NCBI RefSeq assembly: GCF_006175985.1
Contig: NZ_SRSH01000001.1
Span: 124,001 to 188,000, forward strand
Direction: 5' to 3'
Length of the DNA stretch: 64,000 nt
DNA from: Methylotetracoccus oryzae
Lineage (GTDB): Bacteria; Pseudomonadota; Gammaproteobacteria; Methylococcales; Methylococcaceae
Shown: positions 52,366-61,185 of the stretch, one piece after another
Position numbering within the stretch: the first letter of the stretch is position 1
Layout: each line of letters starts with the position of its first letter
Translations under genes and position numbers: made by a program
The notes under the pieces: model-generated
Database searches by the model: none
Told to the model about the DNA's origin: nothing
The model's input: the letters and a program-made list of their open reading frames with translations, nothing else

Positions 52366-54141
52366 ATGAAATTCGGTAAAAACAACCCCCGTCTCCTTTG
52401 CTACATGTCGGCGGTTGCGCTTTCCTTAGCGGGTTGTAGCCAGCACACGACAAAGACGAAGCCGTCGCCCGTCTCAGTGTCGGACGATGCGCCCGAACCG
52501 GCGACCGTTGTCAGTTCGGTCACTCCACCGCAGTCCGAAGCGCGCCTCTTCCACTTTTCGAAGAAAGGGGTTCGTCAAGTCAACGTTACGGACACGAATC
52601 GCACCAAGCGAGTTCAATACGAATACGCAAATCTTTGGGAACGGCTATTCGACAACTACGCACTGCCCGACGTACAAAATCGCGCAGTCGATCGAGAACT
52701 GTCCTGGTTCGTGAACCATCCGACTTACCTGCAGCGAGCGCAACAGCGCGCCGAACCCTTCCTGTACAACATCGTACAACAGATCGAGCGGCAGGGCGTA
52801 CCGGGGGAACTGGCCCTGTTGCCGGTCGTGGAAAGCGCCTTTCAGGCACAGGCCGTGTCTCCCGCAAAAGCCGCGGGGATCTGGCAATTCATTCCGACGA
52901 CCGGGCGCAACTACGGGCTCAAGCAAAATCATGCTTATGATGGACGCCGGGACGTTTACGCATCCACGAAGGCGGCCATCAAGTACCTGAAGAAGCTCAA
53001 TCGCCAATTTCATGGTGACTGGTTCCTTGCGGTAGCGGCCTACAACTGCGGGGAGGGCGCGGTGGAGCGTGCGATTCGACGCAACGCCTATCAGGGCCTG
53101 CCCACCGACTTCTGGTCACTGGACCTGCCTCAAGAAACCAGAGCGTACGTGCCACGACTGCTCGCCGTATCGCGACTGTTCGCAGGTGCGGACCGTTACG
53201 GCCTCGACCTCCGCGACATTCCTAACGAGGCAAAATTCAAGACGGTGAAGGTCAGCCACCAACTTGACCTCGCCGTTGCGGCAGATGCCGCAGACATGTC
53301 TCTTGAAGCCTTTCGCGCCGTGAATCCCGGCTTCAAGAACACCTTCGTCGACCCGGACGGATCGGTCCGGCTCTTCGTGCCGGCACACAAGAGCAAGACG
53401 TTCAAAAAGGAACTTGCCCGGCTTGCCAGTACCCAGGGCGACTTGTTGCGCCGCGAGTTCGAGAGCCGTCCGCTACAGTCCGAACCCGATCGCTACACGG
53501 TGACTTCCAGCGACTCACCCCAAACCGGGAACCCGATGCAGCAGCCTCGGTCTTCCTCCATGAGGGTTAGCGCCCTGAGTGACGCTCTGAAGGAGCCCAC
53601 CCGGCAGCCAACGACGGCTTCACGCTCGACATCGTTCAGCGAGCAGCCATTCCAGGCTGAGACTGACCCCTTCAAGCCAACGTCGTTCGCCACAGATCCC
53701 GACCCAGCGCCAGCAGAGCCAGCCCCGCGCCGGTCCTCGGCGCACAGCAAGGAGCGGAGCAGTTACGCAGCGCCTCGCACCAACACCCACAACGAGGCAA
53801 CCGCACGCGAGCGTTCCGCGAGCACGACGGGCAAGGCGCGGCCCACCCCGACCTCGAGCAGCGAGCACCACGCCGCGACGAAGTCCAGCCGGACCGCGAC
53901 GCCGGCCCCGACTCGCGCCACAAACCACGTTGACCGAGTGACGACTGATTCGCGGAAGTCAGGCAAAGTCGCCACAGCCACACCGCAAAAAGCCCTCACG
54001 AAGGGAAAAGCCGAGCGTTCTTCGACGCTCGCCAGCCCCGCATACAAGACTGTGGTGGCAAGGAGCAATGAATCGCGCAAGGGAGCGGAGAAGATCGTAA
54101 CGGCCAAAGCCGATACGGTCCGGCTTAAGCCCAAGCGCTGA
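52366..54141 (+). CDS. mltD: Membrane-bound lytic murein transglycosylase D
   Basis: MltD cleaves peptidoglycan glycan strands to anhydromuramyl products. The 591-residue lipoprotein has a lipobox LSLAGC with acylated Cys24 and an SLT domain (about 125-270). The catalytic glutamate is in LLPVVESAFQAQAVSPAKAA, with GIWQFIPTTGRNYGL and VAAYNCGEGAVERAI following. A region of unknown fold follows to about residue 370. LysM repeats expected at the C-terminus are not recognisable: YTVTSSDSPQTG looks like the first strand of a LysM, after which about 200 residues are Ser/Thr/Pro/Lys-rich, basic and disordered. ATG at 52366 follows GAGGTG. gloB, its usual neighbour, is missing. Confidence 0.92.
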   Translation: MKFGKNNPRLLCYMSAVALSLAGCSQHTTKTKPSPVSVSDDAPEPATVVSSVTPPQSEARLFHFSKKGVRQVNVTDTNRTKRVQYEYANLWERLFDNYALPDVQNRAVDRELSWFVNHPTYLQRAQQRAEPFLYNIVQQIERQGVPGELALLPVVESAFQAQAVSPAKAAGIWQFIPTTGRNYGLKQNHAYDGRRDVYASTKAAIKYLKKLNRQFHGDWFLAVAAYNCGEGAVERAIRRNAYQGLPTDFWSLDLPQETRAYVPRLLAVSRLFAGADRYGLDLRDIPNEAKFKTVKVSHQLDLAVAADAADMSLEAFRAVNPGFKNTFVDPDGSVRLFVPAHKSKTFKKELARLASTQGDLLRREFESRPLQSEPDRYTVTSSDSPQTGNPMQQPRSSSMRVSALSDALKEPTRQPTTASRSTSFSEQPFQAETDPFKPTSFATDPDPAPAEPAPRRSSAHSKERSSYAAPRTNTHNEATARERSASTTGKARPTPTSSSEHHAATKSSRTATPAPTRATNHVDRVTTDSRKSGKVATATPQKALTKGKAERSSTLASPAYKTVVARSNESRKGAEKIVTAKADTVRLKPKR

Positions 54142-54167
54142 ACCAACACCCCGTCTCGCCAGCAGTT

Positions 54168-54196
54168 GCCTCCCCTTCAGCCGTCGGGGAGGCTTT
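54168..54196 (+). terminator. Likely terminator of mltD
   Basis: An 8-bp stem (GCCTCCCC with GGGGAGGC) around a 10-nt loop is followed by TTTAA. It lies 27 nt after the mltD stop. The T run is short, so efficiency may be moderate. Confidence 0.6.
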
Positions 54197-54370
54197 AACG
54201 CGATGTGCTGAAACGGGCTCGCGTATCGCGTTGCCTCGAACGGATCGCAATGGGGCGTCAGCGCCAGCAGAGTGCGATCTGCGCTCGTCGGGCTGGCTGG
54301 GCGGCGACGCCCCTCTGACGCGCCTGCATCAAACTCACCTTCCCTGTCTTCCTTCGCGGTACCTGCTCCG

Positions 54371-55384
54371 TCAGGCCAGGGGCCGAATCCCGACACTAGC
54401 CCGCAACGCCTGCATGAAGGGCCGCGCCTGCGCGCGCGCTTTCTCGGCGCCGTCCTGCAGAGCCTGTTCGATTTTCCCGGGCGTTTCGATCAAGGCCTCA
54501 TAGCGCTCGCGGCTGGCTTCGAGATGCCGGTTCAGGTACTCGAACAAGAAAGTCTTCATCTCGCCCCAGGCAATTCCCTCTTCATAGCGCTTTCGCACGG
54601 CAGCGGACTCGTCGGCGGTCGCAAACGCCCGGAAAATGCCAAACAGGGTGCACCCGTCAGGATCCTTCGGCTCGCCCGGGAGCAGCGAGTTGGTCTTGAT
54701 CTTCATGATCAGCTTGCGCAGCGCCTTCTCCGTGGCGAACAGGGGAATGATGTTGTCGTAGCTCTTGCTCATCTTGCGGCCATCGAGCCCACATAGCAGA
54801 GCCGATTCCTCGGAAACCTGCGCCTCAGGCAGCACGAAATGCTCACCGTAGATGTGATTAAACCGGGCCGCGACATCTCGAGCCATCTCGATGTGCTGGA
54901 TCTGGTCTCGTCCGACGGGCACCCTGTTGGCACGGAACAGGAGGATGTCCGCAGCCATCAGGATTGGATAGTTATATAGGCCCATGGTGACCCCTTTGTC
55001 AGGATCGGCCTCTCCACTCTCCTGATTGGCCTGAACCGCCGCCTTGTAAGCATGCGCCCGGTTCATCAGACCCTTAGCCGTCACGCAGCTGAGGATCCAT
55101 GCCAACTCGCCAATTTCGGGAATGTCCGATTGTCGATAGAACACGGCATTGGCCGTGTCGAGACCGAGAGCGAGCCAAGTCGCTGCGACCTGCAGCGTCG
55201 ACTCGCGCACCCGTTCCGGATCCTGACACTTGATCAGCGCATGATAGTCGGCCAGGAAATAGAAGGGCTGCACATGCTGGTCCATGCTGGCCTCGATGGC
55301 CGGACGTATGGCACCCACATAATTGCCGAGATGCGGGGTCCCAGTGGTGGTAATACCGGTGAGTACGACAGATTTCTTGGTCAT
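54371..55384 (-). CDS. trpS: Tryptophanyl-tRNA synthetase
   Basis: TrpRS charges tRNA-Trp and is a class I enzyme. The 337-residue protein contains the HIGH-equivalent [15 protein letters not shown], the tryptophan-pocket [36 protein letters not shown], and KMSKS in [13 protein letters not shown]. The C-terminal domain includes the anticodon-binding helices. The length is normal (about 330-340). It appears monocistronic, facing mltD tail-to-tail across a terminator. Confidence 0.97.
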   Translation of the reverse strand: MTKKSVVLTGITTTGTPHLGNYVGAIRPAIEASMDQHVQPFYFLADYHALIKCQDPERVRESTLQVAATWLALGLDTANAVFYRQSDIPEIGELAWILSCVTAKGLMNRAHAYKAAVQANQESGEADPDKGVTMGLYNYPILMAADILLFRANRVPVGRDQIQHIEMARDVAARFNHIYGEHFVLPEAQVSEESALLCGLDGRKMSKSYDNIIPLFATEKALRKLIMKIKTNSLLPGEPKDPDGCTLFGIFRAFATADESAAVRKRYEEGIAWGEMKTFLFEYLNRHLEASRERYEALIETPGKIEQALQDGAEKARAQARPFMQALRASVGIRPLA

Positions 55385-55656
55385 TCGGGGATCCGCTTGC
55401 TGAGTTTGGATGCGTCCTGGCCGACCTTTCGCTGGTGTGGCACCGTCGGCGGAATTCCACGGCAGTCATTCAGGGGTTGGCTGCCATACGAAGTCCGAGC
55501 TTGGTATCAGGCAGGTCGGGACGCAAAGTGCCGCAATATGACATAAATCAATCGTCGAGCCAACGACTGGCCGGACCCCACGTTTCCGCGAAACCGAGCG
55601 GGTTTGGTTTAGAATAGCGAGGTCTGGTTTTACCGCACGATCAACGAGGCCCGCAG

Positions 55657-55950
55657 TTGGAACGTCAAGAGCGGCGAGACTCCCCGCGTAACCGAATCGA
55701 CTGTGCCATGAGTTTCCGACTGGCCGGTAAAGACGTGTCGCACGAGGGGTTTTGCATCAATATCAGTGGCTCCGGCGTCTTGTTCGAGGCCGATGATCCT
55801 CTGACGACCGGAACGGCCGTGGAAATACACCTGGTCCCCCAGCGCGGCGTCGCTGCGCCCCTGACCGCCTTTATCGAAGTGGTGCGCTGCGTGGCGACCG
55901 ACGCCGGGCCGTACCGCATCGCTGGAGCGATCAAGGGCATCAAGAGTTGA
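55657..55950 (+). CDS. PilZ-domain protein, possible c-di-GMP receptor
   Basis: The 97-residue product is a single PilZ domain. It has an N-terminal arginine cluster ERQERRDSPRNR, which supplies the RxxxR c-di-GMP motif, followed about 20 residues later by NISGSGVLFEADD, matching the D/NxSxxG motif. The start is a TTG at 55657 with GAGG nine bases upstream; the first ATG lies after the arginine motif and would destroy it. A downstream effector is not evident. It overlaps by 4 nt the long frame that contains the DUF1249 gene and is probably co-transcribed with it. Confidence 0.8.
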   Translation: MERQERRDSPRNRIDCAMSFRLAGKDVSHEGFCINISGSGVLFEADDPLTTGTAVEIHLVPQRGVAAPLTAFIEVVRCVATDAGPYRIAGAIKGIKS

Positions 55951-56039
55951 CTCAACGACCCGACCTCGACGCGCGATCGGACGGTTCTTCCTGTCGCCAT
56001 CGCCGAGGCGCACCGGACCCGCGCGGTCTACAGCCGAAC

Positions 56040-56501
56040 ATGAGCCAATTCCGACCCCGAAACCGATCCTACTGGCTGGCACAACTGTGTGAGTCCAATT
56101 TCCGTCAGCTCTGCGAGTTGGTTCCGGACCTCACCACGCTATCCGATGACGCCACTGCCCGCGCCCAAGGCAAACCGCCCCTCCACCTGAAGGTGATCGA
56201 GCGCTCGCCCTACACGCTGACACTGGAACTCAGTCACTGTTTCGGACCCGAAGTCGACCGGCGCTTCGAGCCCAGCATTTGTGTGCGTGTCTACCTGGAC
56301 GGCCGCTGCGCCGAGGCTCTCCCCCCCCACCGACCACCGCTCGCCTCTCGCCGTCACCAACCCCACGCCGGCGGCGCTGAAGTGCTGGAGGAAAAGTGGA
56401 GTTCGAACTATTTTCTGCAGCGCTGGCTGGAGCATTGTCTGCGCAGCCAATACCGGTTCGGACTCTCGGCCGGCGTTGCCGGACCGCCCGCCCTCGCGTG
56501 A
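56040..56501 (+). CDS. DUF1249 family protein (YqiB-like)
   Basis: The 153-residue protein carries the YqiB-like pattern RSYWLAQLCESNFRQLCELV, LKVIERSPYTLTLELSHCF, ICVRVYLDGRCAEAL and EKWSSNYFLQRWLEHCLRSQ. The family is conserved in gammaproteobacteria near nudF and cpdA but has no known function. The ATG at 56040 matches the start of homologues; an upstream ATG would add 31 unconserved residues. A run of nine C (around 56325) precedes the poorly conserved stretch HRPPLASRRHQPH and could hide a compensated frameshift. Confidence 0.8.
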   Translation: MSQFRPRNRSYWLAQLCESNFRQLCELVPDLTTLSDDATARAQGKPPLHLKVIERSPYTLTLELSHCFGPEVDRRFEPSICVRVYLDGRCAEALPPHRPPLASRRHQPHAGGAEVLEEKWSSNYFLQRWLEHCLRSQYRFGLSAGVAGPPALA

Positions 56502-56563
56502 CCGTCGCAGCCGGTGCCTCATTCGGGCGAAACCGGCGTACCGCTCCGTTCAGCTAAACGGGC

Positions 56564-57700
56564 TCAGCTGCCGAGAATAAGTTTGAGTTGCTCCGCCTGA
56601 CTCAACGCCGTCTCCACATTCGCGGCGAGGACGTTGAAATGACCCATCTTTCGACCGATACGCGCAGTCTTCTTGCCGTAAAGATGCAACTTCACGTTGC
56701 TTTCGGTCAGCAACGCGTCCCAGGCCGGTTCATCGTCACGCCAGATGTCGCCCAACAGGTTAACCATGACGACCGGCGTCAGCATCCGCGTATCGCCGGG
56801 GGGCAATCCGCACAGTACGCGAACCTGCTGTTCGAACTGGTCGGTCGCACATGAATCGAGCGTGTAGTGGCCGCTGTTGTGAGGGCGCGGGGCGATCTCG
56901 TTAATCACGATCTCGCCGTCCTGCAGCACAAAGAACTCGACCGCCAGCACGCCGACATAGTCCATGGCATCCGCCAGCCTCAGTGCCATGTGCCGCGCCC
57001 GTTCCGCCGACGCTTCGTCGATGCGAGCCGGCACGATGCTGACATCGAGTATCCCCGCGGCATGCTGATTCTCGGCCACCGGAAAGGTGCGAACCTCGGA
57101 AGCGGATGTGCGGACGACAATGACGGACAGTTCCTTGTGCAACGGCAATTGCCGCTCCAACACACACGACTTGCGACCAAGTTCGGCGAACGCGGACCGA
57201 CACTCGGCCGGGCTCGCGACCCGCAACTGCCCCTTCCCGTCGTAGCCGAAGCGCGCCAGTTTCAAAATGCCCGGTAGCAGCGGTTCCAGGTCGCCCGCCA
57301 GATCCTCTTCCGTTTCTACCGGAATGAACGGAGCGACGGGCAGGCCCGCACTGACTATGAAGCGCTTCTCGCGAATGCGGTCTTGAGCGATCGCGACGCT
57401 CTCGGGAGCCGGGGATACGCGCAGGGAGGCGCCGAGATAGACCAGGCTCTCGGCCGGGACATTTTCGAACTCCGTCGTGACAGCGGCGCAGCTGGCAATG
57501 ATCCGGTCCAGTGCCGCGCGATCGTCATAGGCCGCACGCAGATGGACGTCGGCGATCGACCCGGCCGGGCTTTCGTCGTCGGGGTCGAGGACGGTCACGC
57601 GATACCCCATGCTGCGCGCAGCGATGGTAAACATGCGCCCCAACTGTCCGCCACCGAGTATGCCCAACATCGCATTGGGCAGGATATGGCGCACACTCAT
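56564..57700 (-). CDS. purK: N5-carboxyaminoimidazole ribonucleotide synthase
   Basis: PurK uses ATP and bicarbonate to convert AIR to N5-CAIR in purine synthesis. The 378-residue ATP-grasp enzyme begins with [20 protein letters not shown] and includes [74 protein letters not shown] and [20 protein letters not shown]. Its start overlaps the purE stop by 4 nt, so the two are coupled as in most proteobacteria. Confidence 0.97.
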   Translation of the reverse strand: MSVRHILPNAMLGILGGGQLGRMFTIAARSMGYRVTVLDPDDESPAGSIADVHLRAAYDDRAALDRIIASCAAVTTEFENVPAESLVYLGASLRVSPAPESVAIAQDRIREKRFIVSAGLPVAPFIPVETEEDLAGDLEPLLPGILKLARFGYDGKGQLRVASPAECRSAFAELGRKSCVLERQLPLHKELSVIVVRTSASEVRTFPVAENQHAAGILDVSIVPARIDEASAERARHMALRLADAMDYVGVLAVEFFVLQDGEIVINEIAPRPHNSGHYTLDSCATDQFEQQVRVLCGLPPGDTRMLTPVVMVNLLGDIWRDDEPAWDALLTESNVKLHLYGKKTARIGRKMGHFNVLAANVETALSQAEQLKLILGS

Positions 57701-58182
57701 GGCAGCGGCAACTCCATGTTGAGCACCGAGGCGGTCTGTTGGGCACGAAAGTCGCGCAGGCGCGTCGCGAGGCTTTCATCCCGCGTCGCCAGTATTGCGA
57801 TGGCGAACAATGCGGCATTCGCGGCCCCGGCCTCACCGATAGCAAAGGTCGCCACGGGAATCCCCTTCGGCATCTGCACGATCGAATATAAGGAATCCAG
57901 ACCCTGCAGATGGCGACTCGGCACCGGCACGCCGAGCACTGGCACTTCGGTCTTGGCCGCAAGCATGCCCGGCAGATGAGCGGCGCCGCCGGCGCCGGCG
58001 ATGATACACTTCAAACCGCGGGCGGAAGCGTCGGCAGCATATTCGAACAGCAGGTCCGGCGTCCGATGGGCAGACACGATCCGTGCTTCGAAAGGCACAC
58101 CGAACTCCTCGAGCCACCCTGCTGCGTGCTGCATGACATCCCAGTCACTGCGGCTCCCCATGACCAGACCGACGTCAATCAT
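57697..58182 (-). CDS. purE: N5-carboxyaminoimidazole ribonucleotide mutase
   Basis: PurE moves the carboxylate of N5-CAIR to give CAIR, the product that follows PurK. The 161 residues (ATG 58182, preceded by AAAGG) contain [14 protein letters not shown], the conserved [16 protein letters not shown] with the catalytic histidine, and [23 protein letters not shown] six codons upstream is less likely. It is divergent from ubiG. Confidence 0.97.
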   Translation of the reverse strand: MIDVGLVMGSRSDWDVMQHAAGWLEEFGVPFEARIVSAHRTPDLLFEYAADASARGLKCIIAGAGGAAHLPGMLAAKTEVPVLGVPVPSRHLQGLDSLYSIVQMPKGIPVATFAIGEAGAANAALFAIAILATRDESLATRLRDFRAQQTASVLNMELPLP

Positions 58183-58302
58183 ACGGTACCTTTCTGCCAA
58201 GAAAAACGCGTAGGATAGCGCGTTTTTGACTCAACGGTGGGTTCGGGACGCGCATACCCCCCCATCGCGGTGATCCGCCCGCGACGACGGCACACGAAAT
58301 AC

Positions 58303-59070
58303 ATGTCATCATCGAACCAACACACCGACTCTGCCCCCCGCAGCGTGGACCCCGCCGAAGCGGCCTATTTCGAAGCCCTGGCCGCGAAGTGGTGGGACGC
58401 GGAGGGTCCGTTCTGGCCGTTGCATCGCCTGAACTCCGTGAGGGTCGACTACCTTCGCGAGGCGCTGATGCAGCGATTCGGCGCCGCAGGCGACCCGATT
58501 GCCCCGCTCTCAGGTCTCCGGATATTGGACATCGGCTGCGGTGGCGGCATCCTCAGTGAGTCGCTGGCGCGACTCGGCGCCCGGGTCCATGGCGTCGATA
58601 TTGTCGAGAAGAACATCCATACCGCGCGCCTCCACGCCAGAACCAGCGGACTCTCCATCCGCTACGAGTGCGGCAGCGCCGAGCGCCTGGCAGAGGAAGG
58701 CGCGACCTACGACGCCGTGATGAACCTCGAGGTCGTCGAACACGTCGCCGACCTCGAAACCTTCCTGTCCGCGTGCTGCCAGTTGATCCGGCCCGGCGGG
58801 CTGATGGTCATCGCGTCATTGAACCGCACCGTCCTGTCGTTTCTGGGTGCGATCGTCATGGGCGAGTACGTCCTGGGCTGGCTGCCGCGCGGCACGCATC
58901 GCTGGTCCCGATTCCCGCGCCCCGAGGAACTGGAACGCCTGTTGAAGACGCAAGGTCTGGAGGTCACGGACCGCGTGGGTGTCCGGGTCAATCCTTGGAC
59001 CCGCCGTTTCAGCCTGAGCCGTTACTACCCCATCAATTTCATGCTAACGGCGACCAAGCCTGCCGTATAG
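58303..59070 (+). CDS. ubiG: Ubiquinone biosynthesis O-methyltransferase UbiG
   Basis: UbiG performs both O-methylations of the ubiquinone ring. The 255-residue protein has the family start VDPAEAAYFEALAAKWWDAE, GPFWPLHRLNSVRVDYL, the SAM motif ILDIGCGGGILSESLARLGA, VMNLEVVEHVADLETFL and LPRGTHRWSRFPRPEELERL, the membrane-interaction region. ATG at 58303 matches homologues. It is 93 nt before the DUF393 gene. Confidence 0.95.
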   Translation: MSSSNQHTDSAPRSVDPAEAAYFEALAAKWWDAEGPFWPLHRLNSVRVDYLREALMQRFGAAGDPIAPLSGLRILDIGCGGGILSESLARLGARVHGVDIVEKNIHTARLHARTSGLSIRYECGSAERLAEEGATYDAVMNLEVVEHVADLETFLSACCQLIRPGGLMVIASLNRTVLSFLGAIVMGEYVLGWLPRGTHRWSRFPRPEELERLLKTQGLEVTDRVGVRVNPWTRRFSLSRYYPINFMLTATKPAV

Positions 59071-59163
59071 GAAGCGACGGTCCGACGGCACGGAAACGCT
59101 CCCTTCCGGGCTAGGCCAGGGAACTCACCGGACGGGCCCGGTTCCAACGGTCAGATAACGCTC

Positions 59164-59550
59164 ATGGCGCACGAAATGAATGACGACCTGACCGTATTTT
59201 TCGATGGCGGTTGCCCGCTATGCAGCCGCGAAATCGCTCACTATCGGCGCCTGAAGGCCCTCGAATCCATATCCTGGGTCGATATCATCCGTGAACCGTC
59301 AAGGCTGGACCGATTTGACCTCGATCCGCGGGTGGCGCTCGCAGCCTTTCACGTGTGGGACGACAGCGCCGCGCGCATGTACACCGGAGCGGCTGCATTC
59401 GTGCGACTCTGGTCATCGCTGCCGGGCTATCGATGGCTGGCCCGCTGCATTACCAAGCTGCACCTCACTCCGCTGCTGGAGCTTGTATACCGTCGCTTCG
59501 CTCGCCGCCACTTTCTGAAACGCTGCCGCGAAGGCGCTTGCAGTGCCTGA
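59164..59550 (+). CDS. DUF393 (DCC family) thiol-disulfide-like protein
   Basis: The 128-residue product carries the DCC signature FFDGGCPLCSREIAHYRRL, with a CPLC redox motif near residues 17-20. A middle segment ends in YTGAAAFVRLWSSLPGYRWL, and the C-terminus is basic (RRHFLKRCREGACSA). The family has a predicted thioredoxin-like fold and is often found beside photolyase genes, but its role is unknown. Its stop overlaps the photolyase GTG start by 8 nt, which indicates translational coupling. Confidence 0.85.
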   Translation: MAHEMNDDLTVFFDGGCPLCSREIAHYRRLKALESISWVDIIREPSRLDRFDLDPRVALAAFHVWDDSAARMYTGAAAFVRLWSSLPGYRWLARCITKLHLTPLLELVYRRFARRHFLKRCREGACSA

Positions 59551-61084
59551 GGCCGTGGTCCGCCGACTGATCGTGGTACTTGGCGACCAACTGAATCGAG
59601 ACTCCGGCGTTTTCGATGACTTCGACCCGGCGCAGGATCGGGTCTGGATGGCCGAAGTCGCGGGCGAGGCCCGTCATGTCTGGTCGCACAAGGCGCGCAT
59701 CGCGCTTTTTTTGAGCGCGATGCGGCACTTCCGGGAGACCCTCATCGCCGAAGGTGTTCCGACCATCTACCACCAACTCGGCAACCATCCCTTCGCGACT
59801 CTGTCGGACGCCCTATCGGCTGACCTCGTCGCCTTGAAACCATCTGCGATACTGATGGCCCGAGCCGGAGAGTTCAGGCTTCAGGAAGCTGTCGCGCGAT
59901 GCGCAACCGATCATGGCCTGCCGCTCTACCTGGCTCCCGATCGTCACTTCATCATGTCGACCGGCGACTTCGCGCTGTGGGCGCGCAATCGGAACATGCT
60001 GCGGTCCGAGCATTTGTATCGTTTACTGCGGCGTCGCACCGGCATCCTGATGGTGGGTACCGAGCCTCGGGGAGGGCGGTGGAACTACGACGCCGAGAAC
60101 CGGCACGCATTTGGACGCCAGGGTCCGCCACCGGTTCGGCCACCAGCGAGGTTTCCGCCCGACGCCATCACGCGGGACGTTCTCCGCGACGTCGAGACAC
60201 ACTTTCCATCGCATCCGGGGCATACCGTGGATTTCGACTGGCCGGTGACCCCGACCCAGGCGAAGTCGGCGCTGACCGACTTTGTGGACCACCGCCTCGC
60301 CCAATTCGGTCGCTACCAGGATGCGCTATGGACCAGAAATCCTTACCTGTTCCATGCACGGCTGTCGCCTGCCTTGAACCTCAAGCTGCTCGCGCCCAGC
60401 GGAGTACTCGCGGCGGCCATGGAGTCCCTCGATGCCGGCAATGCGCCGCTGGCCGCCGTGGAGGGCTTCGTCCGTCAGATTCTCGGCTGGCGGGAGTTCA
60501 TCCGCGGCATCTACTGGACGCAGATGCCCGCTTATCAGGACCACAACGCACTCGAGGCGAGGAATCGTCTGCCGGACTTCTACTGGACTGCCGACACGGA
60601 CATGGCCTGCCTGCGCGAAGTCATCGGACAAACCCTGCGCTACGGCTACGCGCATCACATACAGCGGCTGATGGTGACCGGCCTTTTCGCACTGCTGCTC
60701 GGCGTCGAACCGCGGCAGGTGCATGAGTGGTTTCTTGCGGTTTATGTCGATGCGGTCGAGTGGGTTGAACTACCCAACACCCTGGGGATGTCTCAGTATG
60801 CCGACGGCGGTCTGGTCGCCTCGAAGCCCTATGTGGCGAGCGGGCGCTACATTCAGCGCATGAGTAACTACTGCGACGGTTGCCGGTTCAAGCCGGATCA
60901 GGCAATCGGCCCAACAGCGTGCCCGTTCACGACGCTGTACTGGGATTTCCTGATCGGTCACCGGGCACGGTTTGCGCACCACCCGCGCACCGCGCTGCAA
61001 TGGCGCAGCCTCGAGCGCTTTGACGAACCCACCCGAGTTGCCATAGGCCGTCAGGCGGAGGAACTACGCACCCACCTCGCGTAG
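59543..61084 (+). CDS. Iron-sulfur bacterial cryptochrome/(6-4) photolyase (PhrB/FeS-BCP type)
   Basis: This 513-residue flavoprotein resembles Agrobacterium PhrB, which repairs (6-4) photoproducts and carries a [4Fe-4S] cluster and a lumazine antenna. It begins LIVVLGDQLNRDSGVFDDFD and has the FAD-domain segments ILGWREFIRGIYWTQMP, YGYAHHIQRLMVTGLFALLL and NTLGMSQYADGGLVASKPY. The cluster cysteines occur as MACLREVIGQ plus NYCDGCRFKPDQ and GPTACPF, reproducing the CX2CX12C spacing of PhrB. The GTG start lies in the end of the DUF393 gene. A photoreceptor role is also possible. Confidence 0.9.
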   Translation: MPEAVVRRLIVVLGDQLNRDSGVFDDFDPAQDRVWMAEVAGEARHVWSHKARIALFLSAMRHFRETLIAEGVPTIYHQLGNHPFATLSDALSADLVALKPSAILMARAGEFRLQEAVARCATDHGLPLYLAPDRHFIMSTGDFALWARNRNMLRSEHLYRLLRRRTGILMVGTEPRGGRWNYDAENRHAFGRQGPPPVRPPARFPPDAITRDVLRDVETHFPSHPGHTVDFDWPVTPTQAKSALTDFVDHRLAQFGRYQDALWTRNPYLFHARLSPALNLKLLAPSGVLAAAMESLDAGNAPLAAVEGFVRQILGWREFIRGIYWTQMPAYQDHNALEARNRLPDFYWTADTDMACLREVIGQTLRYGYAHHIQRLMVTGLFALLLGVEPRQVHEWFLAVYVDAVEWVELPNTLGMSQYADGGLVASKPYVASGRYIQRMSNYCDGCRFKPDQAIGPTACPFTTLYWDFLIGHRARFAHHPRTALQWRSLERFDEPTRVAIGRQAEELRTHLA

Positions 61085-61185
61085 GTCCCGGGAATCCCGG
61101 GCAGCGACGCGAGCTATCGGCGCCAGCAACACGCCCCGGCAGGTGTGCCAAACCCTTTGAAAATGCTTGATTTCATCACCCCGGA

